Below, piece by piece: positions 18,758-26,763 of a DNA stretch of 64,000 nt (positions within the stretch are counted from its first letter, which is position 1; each line of letters opens with the position of its first letter). The DNA comes from ZC4RG30 sp963726085. Its GTDB lineage: Bacteria > Pseudomonadota > Gammaproteobacteria > Steroidobacterales > Steroidobacteraceae. Under the pieces are notes generated by a model. The model was not told the DNA's origin. It made no database searches and saw only the letters and a program-made list of their open reading frames with translations. Where the stretch lies: the NCBI GenBank assembly GCA_963726085.1, contig CAVSAR010000001.1:496001-560000 (forward strand). Reading direction: 5' to 3'. Position numbers and translations under genes: made by a program.

Positions 18758-19621
18758 TCAATACCCTGCATTCTGCACGAAGGGCACCAACCCTAGCGCC
18801 TCTGCCACCCCCGCAGCAATCGCCAAGGGTCGTTCGCCGAGGCCGGTAATTTCAGGCATCGGGCGGGGATCCACTTCCAGCAGACGCTGCCCAGCCATCA
18901 CTTCGACGCCGTCGCGCGATAGTCCGCGCAAATGCCCGGTGATGGGGGCCAGGATCAGGTGCTCGCCCAATCGACCCACCGGATCTCCGGCGCGCAGTGC
19001 CTGACCAAGGGCTGCCGTTGTGCGCCACTTTCCGGAACATGGAGCAACCGCGAACCGCTCCCGCGTTACGCCAGCCAGCGCCCGAGGGCCACCACTGCGG
19101 ACCGCCGCGGAGCGATCGCGCAGGACGTTGCCCATCGACAATCCCCACTGCGTCTCGATCGCCACGTGGCAATTTCGGCCAGGCTCATATCCCGGGCCCA
19201 GCCCGACAAACAAGTCGGTCAATGCACGCTGATCCGGCGGCTCGCTAACACGGCGCATCGTGGCATCGACCACGACGTCAAACCGAATTGCAGCTGCAAG
19301 CAGCGCCTCGGGAGTCGTCGTAATCGGAATCGCATCGCCCGCTTCCCAGCGTGCGAGGATGCCCGGCAAGTCGGCCTCCAGTCGCGCATCCACCCCCGCC
19401 AATGTAGAGCGGCCATCGAACAGTGAGTCTGTGAAGGCCATGCCGCGGCGGGCGTGCGATGACCGCTGCCGCTCACAAATAACCACCTTCAACCCACGGT
19501 GAAACAGGATATGTGCCACCGCCGAACCGATGTCACCCCCGCCGATGATGAGGACGCGCCGATCCGTCAGCCGCGCGCTCGGATCACTGACGTGGTCATG
19601 GTTCTCTGTGGATAAAGGCAC
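18758..19621 (-). CDS. EF2563/YqeB-like molybdenum hydroxylase system protein
   Basis: The protein has a Rossmann start (RRVLIIGGGDIGSAVAHILF). It then follows the EF2563/YqeB family order: VVICERQRSSHARRGMAFTD, VDARLEADLPGIL, VVVDATMRR, LGPGYEPGRNCHVAIETQWG, AGDPVGRLGEHLILAPITGHLRGLSRDGV and a final VAEALGLVPFV. Family members occur with XdhC-like factors and molybdenum hydroxylases and are thought to help mature or insert the cofactor; the biochemistry is not settled. The start is uncertain: GTG 19621 (287 aa) is the first reasonable one, and the frame is open to ATG 19699. It is divergent from the formate dehydrogenase genes, linking it to molybdoenzyme maturation. Confidence 0.7.
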   Translation of the reverse strand: MPLSTENHDHVSDPSARLTDRRVLIIGGGDIGSAVAHILFHRGLKVVICERQRSSHARRGMAFTDSLFDGRSTLAGVDARLEADLPGILARWEAGDAIPITTTPEALLAAAIRFDVVVDATMRRVSEPPDQRALTDLFVGLGPGYEPGRNCHVAIETQWGLSMGNVLRDRSAAVRSGGPRALAGVTRERFAVAPCSGKWRTTAALGQALRAGDPVGRLGEHLILAPITGHLRGLSRDGVEVMAGQRLLEVDPRPMPEITGLGERPLAIAAGVAEALGLVPFVQNAGY

Positions 19622-19711
19622 GATCTGAGCACCTGGTCCCCGTGATACCCTTGCACCTATATTGTGCCCCCGGACACGGGACGGGAAGCCCTGCCGCATA
19701 GCAACACCCGA

Positions 19712-21502
19712 ATGAACATCAAAGCCACCAATCCTGACGCCGCCATCGTGGCGGTTGCATCAGTCGACCAGCTGCGCGGCCGCCTCCGCAAGAGGAGCCA
19801 GCTCAAAGGCCGGCAGCCAGACCACGTGTCGATGGCCGAAGTCCAGGCCCTTATCGGACCCGGACCGCATCGGCGCGACCTGCTCATCGAGAATCTGCAC
19901 AAGCTCAACGATTCCTACCGCGGCCTGCACGACCGCCACCTCGTGGCTATCGCGCGCCAAATGAATATTTCGATGGCTGAAATATTCGAGGTGGCCACGT
20001 TCTATCACCATTTCGAGATCCTGCGAGAAGGCGAGCAGCCCGCGCCCCTCACCGTGCGTGTTTGCGATGGCCTGGCCTGCGAAATGCGCGGCGCACAGGA
20101 ACTGCTGACACGACTTCCGGCACTCCTTGGTTCCGAGGTGCGCGTTGTACCTGCGCCCTGCGTTGGCCGGTGTGAGCAGGCTCCAGTGGCAGTGGTCGGG
20201 CAAGCGCCGGTGGTGCTCGCGGACGCACAACTGGTGCAGGACGCGGTAGCCCGTGCTGCCACGGCGCACCCTGCGCCGTCTGATGACGGGGCGTTTGATC
20301 CTGCGGATAGTGCTCCCGCCTCCATTACCCGTTCGCCGCGCGAGGTCTCGCCCGCCTACGTCGGCCTGGCTGCATATCGCTCAAGGGGCGGTTACCAGCT
20401 GGCATCGCGCATCGCATCTGGCGCGCTTGCGCCAAACGACGTTGTGAAGATCATGTCCGATTCCGGCTTGCGCGGGCTGGGCGGTGCTGGCTTCCCGGCC
20501 GGGCGCAAGTGGGGCATCGTGGGTCAACAGCCTGCGCCACGGCTCATGGCCGTCAATATTGATGAAGGCGAGCCCGGCACCTTCAAGGACCGCACCTACC
20601 TGGAGCGCGACCCGCATCGTTTCCTCGAGGGGATGCTGATCGCCGCGCACGTTGTCGGGACAGAGGCCTGCTACATCTATCTGCGTGACGAATACCATGG
20701 CTGCCGGGCGATTCTCGAGCGCGAGCTGGCGCTGTTGCAAGCCGACCCGCCCTATGCCCTGCCGCTCATTGAGCTGCGTCGCGGCGCGGGCGCCTACATC
20801 TGCGGCGAAGAGTCCGCGATGATTGAAAGCATAGAAGGCAAGCGCGGGGAGCCGCGCATGCGTCCGCCCTATATCGCACAGATCGGCTTGTTCGGTCGCC
20901 CGACGCTCGAGCAAAACTTTGAAACCCTGTACTGGGTGCGCGACATCATCGACCGCGGTCCTACCTGGTTCAGCGGTTATGGCCGCAACGCGCGCAAAGG
21001 CCTGCGTTCATACAGCGTCAGTGGCCGGGTGCGCGAGCCGGGCGTGAAGCTTGCGCCCGCGGGCATCACCATGCGCGAGCTGATAGACGAGTTCTGCGGC
21101 GGCATGCTGCCAGGGCATGAGCTCTACGCCTACCTGCCGGGCGGGGCCTCCGGCGGAATACTGCCCGCCCGCATGGCCAACATCCCGCTGGATTTCGACA
21201 CGTTGCAGCCATACGACTGCTTTATCGGGTCTGCCGCGGTCATAGTACTGTCGCAACATGATCGGGCCCGGGACGCGGCCCTGAACATGATGCGATTCTT
21301 CGAGCACGAGAGTTGCGGCCAGTGCACGCCCTGCCGCGTTGGAACCGGCAAGGCCGCAAAGCTGATGACGGCCGAAAAGTGGGATAACGACACGCTTGAA
21401 GACCTGAACCAGGTCATGGCTGACGCATCGATCTGCGGCCTGGGCCAGGCAGCACCCAACCCAGTGCGCTGCGTTCAGAAGTACTTTCCGGACGAGGTCT
21501 GA
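19712..21502 (+). CDS. NAD-dependent formate dehydrogenase, NuoE-NuoF-type fusion subunit
   Basis: This subunit passes electrons from the catalytic subunit to NAD+. The N-terminal part (about 1-165) is NuoE/FdsG-like, with the thioredoxin-like [2Fe-2S] ligands in CDGLACEMRG and CVGRCEQAP. The C-terminal part (about 200-596) is NuoF/FdsB-like: the NAD/FMN site GLGGAGFPAGRKWG near 256, GEPGTFKDR, GAYICGEESAMIESIEG, and the [4Fe-4S] motif ESCGQCTPCRVGTG near 533. Fusion of the two parts is known in FDH1 of Methylobacterium-type enzymes, whereas Cupriavidus keeps separate FdsG and FdsB. I start at ATG 19712; GTG 19664 in frame is possible. The catalytic gene begins one base after the stop. Confidence 0.9.
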   Translation: MNIKATNPDAAIVAVASVDQLRGRLRKRSQLKGRQPDHVSMAEVQALIGPGPHRRDLLIENLHKLNDSYRGLHDRHLVAIARQMNISMAEIFEVATFYHHFEILREGEQPAPLTVRVCDGLACEMRGAQELLTRLPALLGSEVRVVPAPCVGRCEQAPVAVVGQAPVVLADAQLVQDAVARAATAHPAPSDDGAFDPADSAPASITRSPREVSPAYVGLAAYRSRGGYQLASRIASGALAPNDVVKIMSDSGLRGLGGAGFPAGRKWGIVGQQPAPRLMAVNIDEGEPGTFKDRTYLERDPHRFLEGMLIAAHVVGTEACYIYLRDEYHGCRAILERELALLQADPPYALPLIELRRGAGAYICGEESAMIESIEGKRGEPRMRPPYIAQIGLFGRPTLEQNFETLYWVRDIIDRGPTWFSGYGRNARKGLRSYSVSGRVREPGVKLAPAGITMRELIDEFCGGMLPGHELYAYLPGGASGGILPARMANIPLDFDTLQPYDCFIGSAAVIVLSQHDRARDAALNMMRFFEHESCGQCTPCRVGTGKAAKLMTAEKWDNDTLEDLNQVMADASICGLGQAAPNPVRCVQKYFPDEV

Positions 21503-21503
21503 C

Positions 21504-24368
21504 ATGAGCGCCGCTGAAGAATACGTCATGAAGCCCAGCACGATCGAATTCGAGCTCGATGGACATCAGGTCCAGGCATTGCAGGGCGAGACGATTCTGC
21601 AGACTGCGGAGCGCCTCGGCACCATCATTCCCCGCCTGTGCTATACGGCTGGATACCGCGCCGACGGCAACTGCCGCGCCTGCATGGTGGAGATCGAGGG
21701 CGAGCGCACGCTCGCGCCGTCGTGCTGCCGCGCGCCGACTGCGGGCATGAAGGTCAAGGCGACCAGCGAGCGCGCGCAGAAGAGCCAGAAGATGATCGTG
21801 GAGATGCTGCTCTCCGACATGCCGGAGCAGGGTCACAAGTGGGTCGGCGACGACCCCACACGGCAGCATGGTGAATTGTCCGAGTGGGCGTCACGGCTGG
21901 AAGTTGCAGTGCGCCCGGAGTTGAAGGCCCTGGCGCGCGAACAGCCCGCATGCGACATCTCGCATCCGGCGATGGCCGTGAACCTCGACTCCTGCATCCA
22001 GTGCAACCGGTGCGTGCGCGCCTGTCGCGAAGAACAGGTGAACGACGTGATCGGCTACGCCTTCCGCGGCGATCACAGCGCCATTGTGTTCGACCTGCAG
22101 GACAACATGGGTGACAGCACCTGCGTGGCCTGTGGCGAGTGCGTTCAGGCCTGTCCCACCGGCGCCTTGATGCCCAAGACCCAGATCGGTTCGCAGGCCG
22201 TGGACAAGAAAGTCGATTCGGTTTGCCCGTTCTGCGGCGTCGGCTGCCTGCTCACGTACAACGTGAAGGACGGCGAGATAGTCAGCGTGGATGGGCGCGA
22301 CGGTCCGGCCAACCACAAGCGCCTGTGCGTGAAGGGCCGCTTTGGCTTTGACTATGTGCACCATCCGCAGCGGCTGACCAAGCCACTGATCCGCAAGGCC
22401 GGTGTCGCCAAGAACTCTGAAGAGGTGGGCGACGCAGCACGCTGGAACGAGGTATTCCGCGAAGCGACCTGGGAGGAGGCCCTCGCCCTCACCGCCAGCA
22501 AGCTCAAGGGGCTACGCGACACGCATGGCCTGAAGGCCCTTGCCGGATTCGGCTCAGCGAAGGGCAGCAATGAAGAGGCCTACCTGTTCCAGAAGCTCGT
22601 ACGCATGGGGTTTGGCAGCAACAACGTTGACCACTGCACTCGCCTGTGCCACGCCTCCAGCGTCGCGGCACTGCTCGAGGGCGTGGGATCGGCGGCCGTT
22701 AGCAACCAGGTCGGTGACGTCGAGAACTCCGACCTCATCTTCATAATAGGCTCCAACCCGACAGCCAACCATCCGGTGGCCGCCACGTGGATGAAGAACG
22801 CCGCGAAGCGCGGCACGAAGATCGTCCTTGCCGACCCGCGCATTACCGACATCGGCCGCTATGCGTGGCAGACTCTACAGTTCCGCGCCGACACCGATGT
22901 GGCGCTGCTGAACGCACTGATCCACACGGTAATCGAGGAAGGGCTGGTCAACGAGGAGTTCATCAGGGACCGCTCGAACAATTTCGAGGCCCTGAAGGAA
23001 AACGTGAAGGGCTATAGCGCCGAAGCCATGGCGCCAATCTGCGGTATCCCGGCCGAGACGATCCGCCTGGTGGCGCGCGAATTCGCGACGGCCAAGGCGG
23101 CAATGATCCTCTGGGGAATGGGAATCAGCCAGCATGTGCACGGCACCGACAATGCGCGCTGCCTGATCGCCCTGGTCAGTGTCACCGGCCAGATCGGCAA
23201 GCCGGGAAGCGGCCTGCATCCGCTGCGTGGCCAGAACAACGTGCAGGGCGCCAGCGACGCCGGGCTCATTCCGATGATGTTCCCGAACTACCTGCGCGTT
23301 AGCAATCCTAGTGCACACGCGCGATTCGAGAAATTCTGGAATACGAAGCTCGACGACAAGCCCGGATACACGGTGGTCGAGATCATGGGAAAGTGCCTGG
23401 CCCCGGACAGCGACCCGCACAAGGTGCGCGGCATGTACATCATGGGCGAGAACCCGGCCATGAGCGACCCGGACCTCAACCACGCGCGCGAAGCCCTGTG
23501 CGCGCTGGAGCACCTGGTCGTGCAGGACATCTTCATGACCGAGACGGCCTGGTACGCAGACGTCGTGCTCCCGGCTTCCGCTTGGCCCGAGAAGACCGGC
23601 ACCGTGACCAATACCGATCGCATGGTGCAGATGGGTCGTCGTGCACTGGACCTGCCTGGCGACGCGCGCCCGGACCTGTGGATCATCCAGGAAATCGCCA
23701 AGCGCATGGGCCTGCCCTGGGATTACCCGGGCGAGGAAAGTGGCGTCGCCGCGGTATACGAGGAAATGCGGCAGGCGATGAAGGAAGTCATTGGCGGCAT
23801 CAGCTGGGAACGGCTCATGAGCGATTCCAGCGTCACCTACCCCTGCCTCAGCGACAGCGACCCGGGCCAACCGACAGTATTTATCGACAATTTTCCGACC
23901 GCCGATGGTCGCGTGACGCTGGTACCTGCGGACATCATTCCCGCCAACGAGCGGCCCGATGGCGACTATCCCTACGTTTTGATTACGGGGCGGCAGCTGG
24001 AACACTGGCACACCGGCAGCATGACCCGACGCGCCAGCGTGCTGGACGCGATTGAGCCGGTCGCGACGGCCTCGATGAACGGCGCGGAGCTGCGCAAGCT
24101 GAAACTCGAACCTGGCGATACGATTACGGTGCGTTCACGACGCGGGGAAGTGGCCATTGCCATACGGCGCGACGACGGCACTCCCAATGGCACGGTGTTC
24201 ATACCCTTCGCCTACTACGAGGCGGCGGCAAACGCGCTCACCAATGCCGCGCTCGATCCGGTGGGAAAAATCCCGGAATTCAAGTACTGCGCCGTGGCGA
24301 TCTCCAAGGGCGGAACTGCTGCATCGACGGCCGGCTACAGCCGCGCCGGGGAAGAGGTAACGCTCTGA
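21504..24368 (+). CDS. NAD-dependent formate dehydrogenase, catalytic (molybdopterin) subunit
   Basis: The 954-aa protein oxidises formate to CO2 at a bis-MGD centre. In order it carries an N-terminal [2Fe-2S] domain (CYTAGYRADGNCRACMVEIE, then SCCRAP), a ferredoxin-like domain with two clusters (CIQCNRCVRACREEQ near 163; CVACGECVQACPTGAL near 207), and the cluster motif CPFCGVGCLL near 243. The molybdopterin domains follow, with the active-site Cys in HCTRLCHASSV near 382 (Cys form, not selenocysteine). The C-terminal MGD-binding domain has ITGRQLEHWHTGSMTRR. Arg/His around the metal are as expected for a formate dehydrogenase. It is cytoplasmic and soluble. Molybdenum and tungsten cannot be told apart by eye. 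Confidence 0.93.
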   Translation: MSAAEEYVMKPSTIEFELDGHQVQALQGETILQTAERLGTIIPRLCYTAGYRADGNCRACMVEIEGERTLAPSCCRAPTAGMKVKATSERAQKSQKMIVEMLLSDMPEQGHKWVGDDPTRQHGELSEWASRLEVAVRPELKALAREQPACDISHPAMAVNLDSCIQCNRCVRACREEQVNDVIGYAFRGDHSAIVFDLQDNMGDSTCVACGECVQACPTGALMPKTQIGSQAVDKKVDSVCPFCGVGCLLTYNVKDGEIVSVDGRDGPANHKRLCVKGRFGFDYVHHPQRLTKPLIRKAGVAKNSEEVGDAARWNEVFREATWEEALALTASKLKGLRDTHGLKALAGFGSAKGSNEEAYLFQKLVRMGFGSNNVDHCTRLCHASSVAALLEGVGSAAVSNQVGDVENSDLIFIIGSNPTANHPVAATWMKNAAKRGTKIVLADPRITDIGRYAWQTLQFRADTDVALLNALIHTVIEEGLVNEEFIRDRSNNFEALKENVKGYSAEAMAPICGIPAETIRLVAREFATAKAAMILWGMGISQHVHGTDNARCLIALVSVTGQIGKPGSGLHPLRGQNNVQGASDAGLIPMMFPNYLRVSNPSAHARFEKFWNTKLDDKPGYTVVEIMGKCLAPDSDPHKVRGMYIMGENPAMSDPDLNHAREALCALEHLVVQDIFMTETAWYADVVLPASAWPEKTGTVTNTDRMVQMGRRALDLPGDARPDLWIIQEIAKRMGLPWDYPGEESGVAAVYEEMRQAMKEVIGGISWERLMSDSSVTYPCLSDSDPGQPTVFIDNFPTADGRVTLVPADIIPANERPDGDYPYVLITGRQLEHWHTGSMTRRASVLDAIEPVATASMNGAELRKLKLEPGDTITVRSRRGEVAIAIRRDDGTPNGTVFIPFAYYEAAANALTNAALDPVGKIPEFKYCAVAISKGGTAASTAGYSRAGEEVTL

Positions 24369-24415
24369 GCAAGGCACTGACGCCTGCCGAAGCCGATCAC
24401 GTTATCCGCTCGCGC

Positions 24416-25570
24416 TTGCTGACTCTGCCAGCGGAAAAGGTGACGCTGCGTCATTGCCGCGGCCGCATCCTGCGCCAGGACGTTCAGGCCGAACGTGACA
24501 ACCCGCCTTTTGATCGGGTGTGCATGGACGGAATCGCGGTTGCCAGCCAGTCGTTTGCCAAGGGCATACGCAGCTACCAGGTTCAGGCCACGCAGGCGGC
24601 CGGCGCAACACCACTGACTCTGGCGGCGACTGACGCCGCGATCGAGGTCATGACCGGGGCCGTCCTGCCGCATGGTACCGACAGCGTGATTCCCCTGGAA
24701 GAATATGAACTGGCCGCAGGAAGGCTCACCCTGGGGGCGGAAGCCACGGCGGACCCCTGGCGTAACGTCCAGCGTCGCGGCGCGGACAGCATGCCCGGGG
24801 TTCCCATGCTTACCCCCGGAATGCGCCTCGGTGCCGCCGAAGTGGCGGTGATCGCATCGGCCGGACTTGCCAGCGTGCAGGTCAGTAGGCAGCCGCGTGT
24901 CATGGTGGTTTCAACCGGCGACGAACTGGTCGAGCCCGGCCTGCCAGTGGCCGACCACCAGATACGACGATCCAATGCGTACGGCGTGGTCGCCGCACTG
25001 CAACTGCACGGCTTCGAGGCCGTAGACGACGAACACCTGCGTGACGACCAGGCATTGATGCGCGATCGGCTGGGCGCGATTCTCGCCTCCTACGACGTAG
25101 TGGTGCTCAGCGGCGGTGTGTCCAAGGGCAAGTTTGACTTCGTGCCAGTCGTCCTGAAGGGGCTCGGTGTCGAGGAGGTCTTCTATCAGGTTGCGCAGCG
25201 CCCGGGTCGACCCATGTGGTTCGGCGTGGGTCCCGCCGGACAACTGGTCTTCGGCCTGCCTGGCAATCCGGTCTCCACCCTGATCTGCCTGACACGCTAC
25301 GTACTTCCAGCCCTGCGCGCCACAATGCAGTGGCACGCGGGGCCGCCCGAACGCATTGCGCTGGCCGAGCCCATCAACGCCCGCAAAATGACCTATTTCA
25401 TGCCGGTAACACTGCGCCACGACGCACCGGCTCTGGCCCTCGCCAGCGCCCGGCTTCCCAGTGGCTCTGGCGATTTCCTCGCATTGGCGGGCACCGACGG
25501 ATTCGCCGAACTGCCCCCCCATGCGGATGGCTACCCGCAAGGGTTCGTGGCTGATTTCTATCGCTGGTGA
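24416..25570 (+). CDS. moeA: MoeA, molybdopterin molybdenumtransferase
   Basis: MoeA inserts molybdate into adenylylated molybdopterin. Family motifs are NPPFDRVCMDGIAV, TGAVLPHGTDSVIPLEEYE, VVSTGDELVEPG, RRSNAYGV, VVLSGGVSKGKFDFVP and GLPGNPVSTLICLTRYVLPALR. The first standard start in frame is TTG 24416, but this removes part of the N-terminal helix that the family has. The frame extends upstream to CTG 24365, which overlaps the fdh stop (CTGA) and has a GGGAAGAGG ribosome site 8-9 nt upstream, so initiation at CTG is possible and would add LSKALTPAEADHVIRSR. The C-terminal domain IV is present, though compact. It is directly coupled to the catalytic subunit gene and convergent with mobA (13-nt overlap). 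Confidence 0.88.
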   Translation: MLTLPAEKVTLRHCRGRILRQDVQAERDNPPFDRVCMDGIAVASQSFAKGIRSYQVQATQAAGATPLTLAATDAAIEVMTGAVLPHGTDSVIPLEEYELAAGRLTLGAEATADPWRNVQRRGADSMPGVPMLTPGMRLGAAEVAVIASAGLASVQVSRQPRVMVVSTGDELVEPGLPVADHQIRRSNAYGVVAALQLHGFEAVDDEHLRDDQALMRDRLGAILASYDVVVLSGGVSKGKFDFVPVVLKGLGVEEVFYQVAQRPGRPMWFGVGPAGQLVFGLPGNPVSTLICLTRYVLPALRATMQWHAGPPERIALAEPINARKMTYFMPVTLRHDAPALALASARLPSGSGDFLALAGTDGFAELPPHADGYPQGFVADFYRW

Positions 25571-26175
25571 GGACCCCCGGCACGGCTGGCCTCCAGGCGC
25601 TGCAGATCCTCGCGGGTGTTGAGGTTGGTGAAGGCCTCGGGGTGTCCAAAGTGGACTTTTACCGCACCGATCTGCTCCAGCAGACGCCAGGTAGGCGGAT
25701 GCGCACCACCGGCCAGCGCCGCGGTCACGGCGGGCAATGCGCTCACCGGCCATACCGCGCAAATCGGTTGGCGCCCCTCGATAGTCTCGGCCATGGCAGC
25801 CCCGGTGCCCGCCTCGGCGAGCAGCCGCAAATGCAGATCCTCGGGTAGCAGCGGTGCATCACAGGGGCTCACAGCCAGCCTGCGTGCGTCCAGGCGCAGC
25901 GCCCACTCCAGGCCGGCCTTGACACCCGAGAGCGGACCGTCCGGATCTCCAGGGGCATCGTGCAGAACTTCCAGGCCCTCTGCCCTGGCAAGCTCAGCAG
26001 CCTCGGTACCCGGGCGCGCATTCACAGCCACCTGTGCGCACACACGCGCCAGGCGCGTGGCTGCCCACACCAGCAATGGCCGACCCTCGAATAGCGCGAC
26101 AGCTTTCTCGCCGCCGAAACGCAATGAGCGGCCACCCGCAATCACCACACCAACCGCCGAGCTCTTGGCTTGCAT
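25558..26175 (-). CDS. mobA: MobA, molybdenum cofactor guanylyltransferase
   Basis: The 205-aa protein adds GMP from GTP to Mo-molybdopterin to form the MGD cofactor used by formate dehydrogenase. Signs are the nucleotidyltransferase N-terminus GVVIAGGRSLRFGGEKAVAL, LHDAPGDPDGPLSGVKAGLEWAL, VSPCDAPLLPEDL with the metal-binding Asp, and FTNLNTREDLQRLE near the C-terminus. The glycine loop (AGGRSLRFGGEK) is a close MobA form. The start ATG is divergent from mobB, 25 nt apart. Confidence 0.9.
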   Translation of the reverse strand: MQAKSSAVGVVIAGGRSLRFGGEKAVALFEGRPLLVWAATRLARVCAQVAVNARPGTEAAELARAEGLEVLHDAPGDPDGPLSGVKAGLEWALRLDARRLAVSPCDAPLLPEDLHLRLLAEAGTGAAMAETIEGRQPICAVWPVSALPAVTAALAGGAHPPTWRLLEQIGAVKVHFGHPEAFTNLNTREDLQRLEASRAGGPHQR

Positions 26176-26200
26176 GAGCTACCACTATATAAGTTTCACC

Positions 26201-26743
26201 ATGCCAGACCCACGGGTACTCGGAATAGTCGGCTGGAGCGGGTCTGGAAAAACGACCCTGCTGACCCGCCTTATTCCCCTGCTCACGCGACGTGGCTTGC
26301 GCATTGCGACCCTCAAGCACGCGCATCACGAGTTCGATGTGGATACGCCAGGCAAGGACTCCTACGAACACCGCAAGGCCGGTGCCAGCGAGGTGATCAT
26401 CTGCTCCGCGCGCCGCTGGGTGCAGATGCACGAGCTTGGAGGCTCTGCGGAACCCACACTGGCTGACCTGCTGCGCAAACTGACGCCCTGCGACCTGGTG
26501 CTCGTCGAGGGTTTCAAACACGAGCTTCACCCGAAGCTTGAGGTCTACCGGCCGGCCCTCGGCGAACCACCCCTGTATGCGTCGGATGCGCGGGTGATTG
26601 CCGTGGCCACGGATGCGCCGCTGCAGGCCGTGCACCCGAAGGTTGTCGACCTCAATGACACGGCAGCAGTCGCCACCCTGGTGCTGGACGTTGCGGCTCC
26701 AATGCCGCAGGTACTTGTCAGTCTCGAAGTCGGCCGGGAGTAG
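26201..26743 (+). CDS. mobB: MobB, molybdopterin-guanine dinucleotide biosynthesis GTPase
   Basis: The 180-aa protein begins MPDPRVLGIVGWSGSGKTTL with a P-loop (GWSGSGKT) near residues 10-17. It continues with IATLKHAHHEFDVDTPGKDS (the family's KH.HH...D..GKDS signature), HRKAGASEVIICSARRW and LVLVEGFKHELHPKLEVYR. MobB binds GTP and supports MobA. The start ATG 26201 is preferred over a much longer open frame that covers mobA antisense. Just upstream the short divergent spacer contains ACTATATAAGT, an AT-rich palindromic word that may be a promoter or ModE-like site. It is convergent with the TonB receptor gene (20 nt apart). Confidence 0.9.
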   Translation: MPDPRVLGIVGWSGSGKTTLLTRLIPLLTRRGLRIATLKHAHHEFDVDTPGKDSYEHRKAGASEVIICSARRWVQMHELGGSAEPTLADLLRKLTPCDLVLVEGFKHELHPKLEVYRPALGEPPLYASDARVIAVATDAPLQAVHPKVVDLNDTAAVATLVLDVAAPMPQVLVSLEVGRE

Positions 26744-26763
26744 TCGGGAACTGGCTGTCGCCG

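Noticed and set aside
22600..22670. A selenocysteine codon in the formate dehydrogenase active site
   Set aside because: The catalytic residue is encoded by TGC (Cys) in HCTRLCHASS and there is no in-frame TGA or SECIS-like stem needed.
22875..24011. A 378-codon open frame antisense to the formate dehydrogenase catalytic gene
   Set aside because: Shadow of the molybdopterin domains; no ribosome site and no family resemblance.
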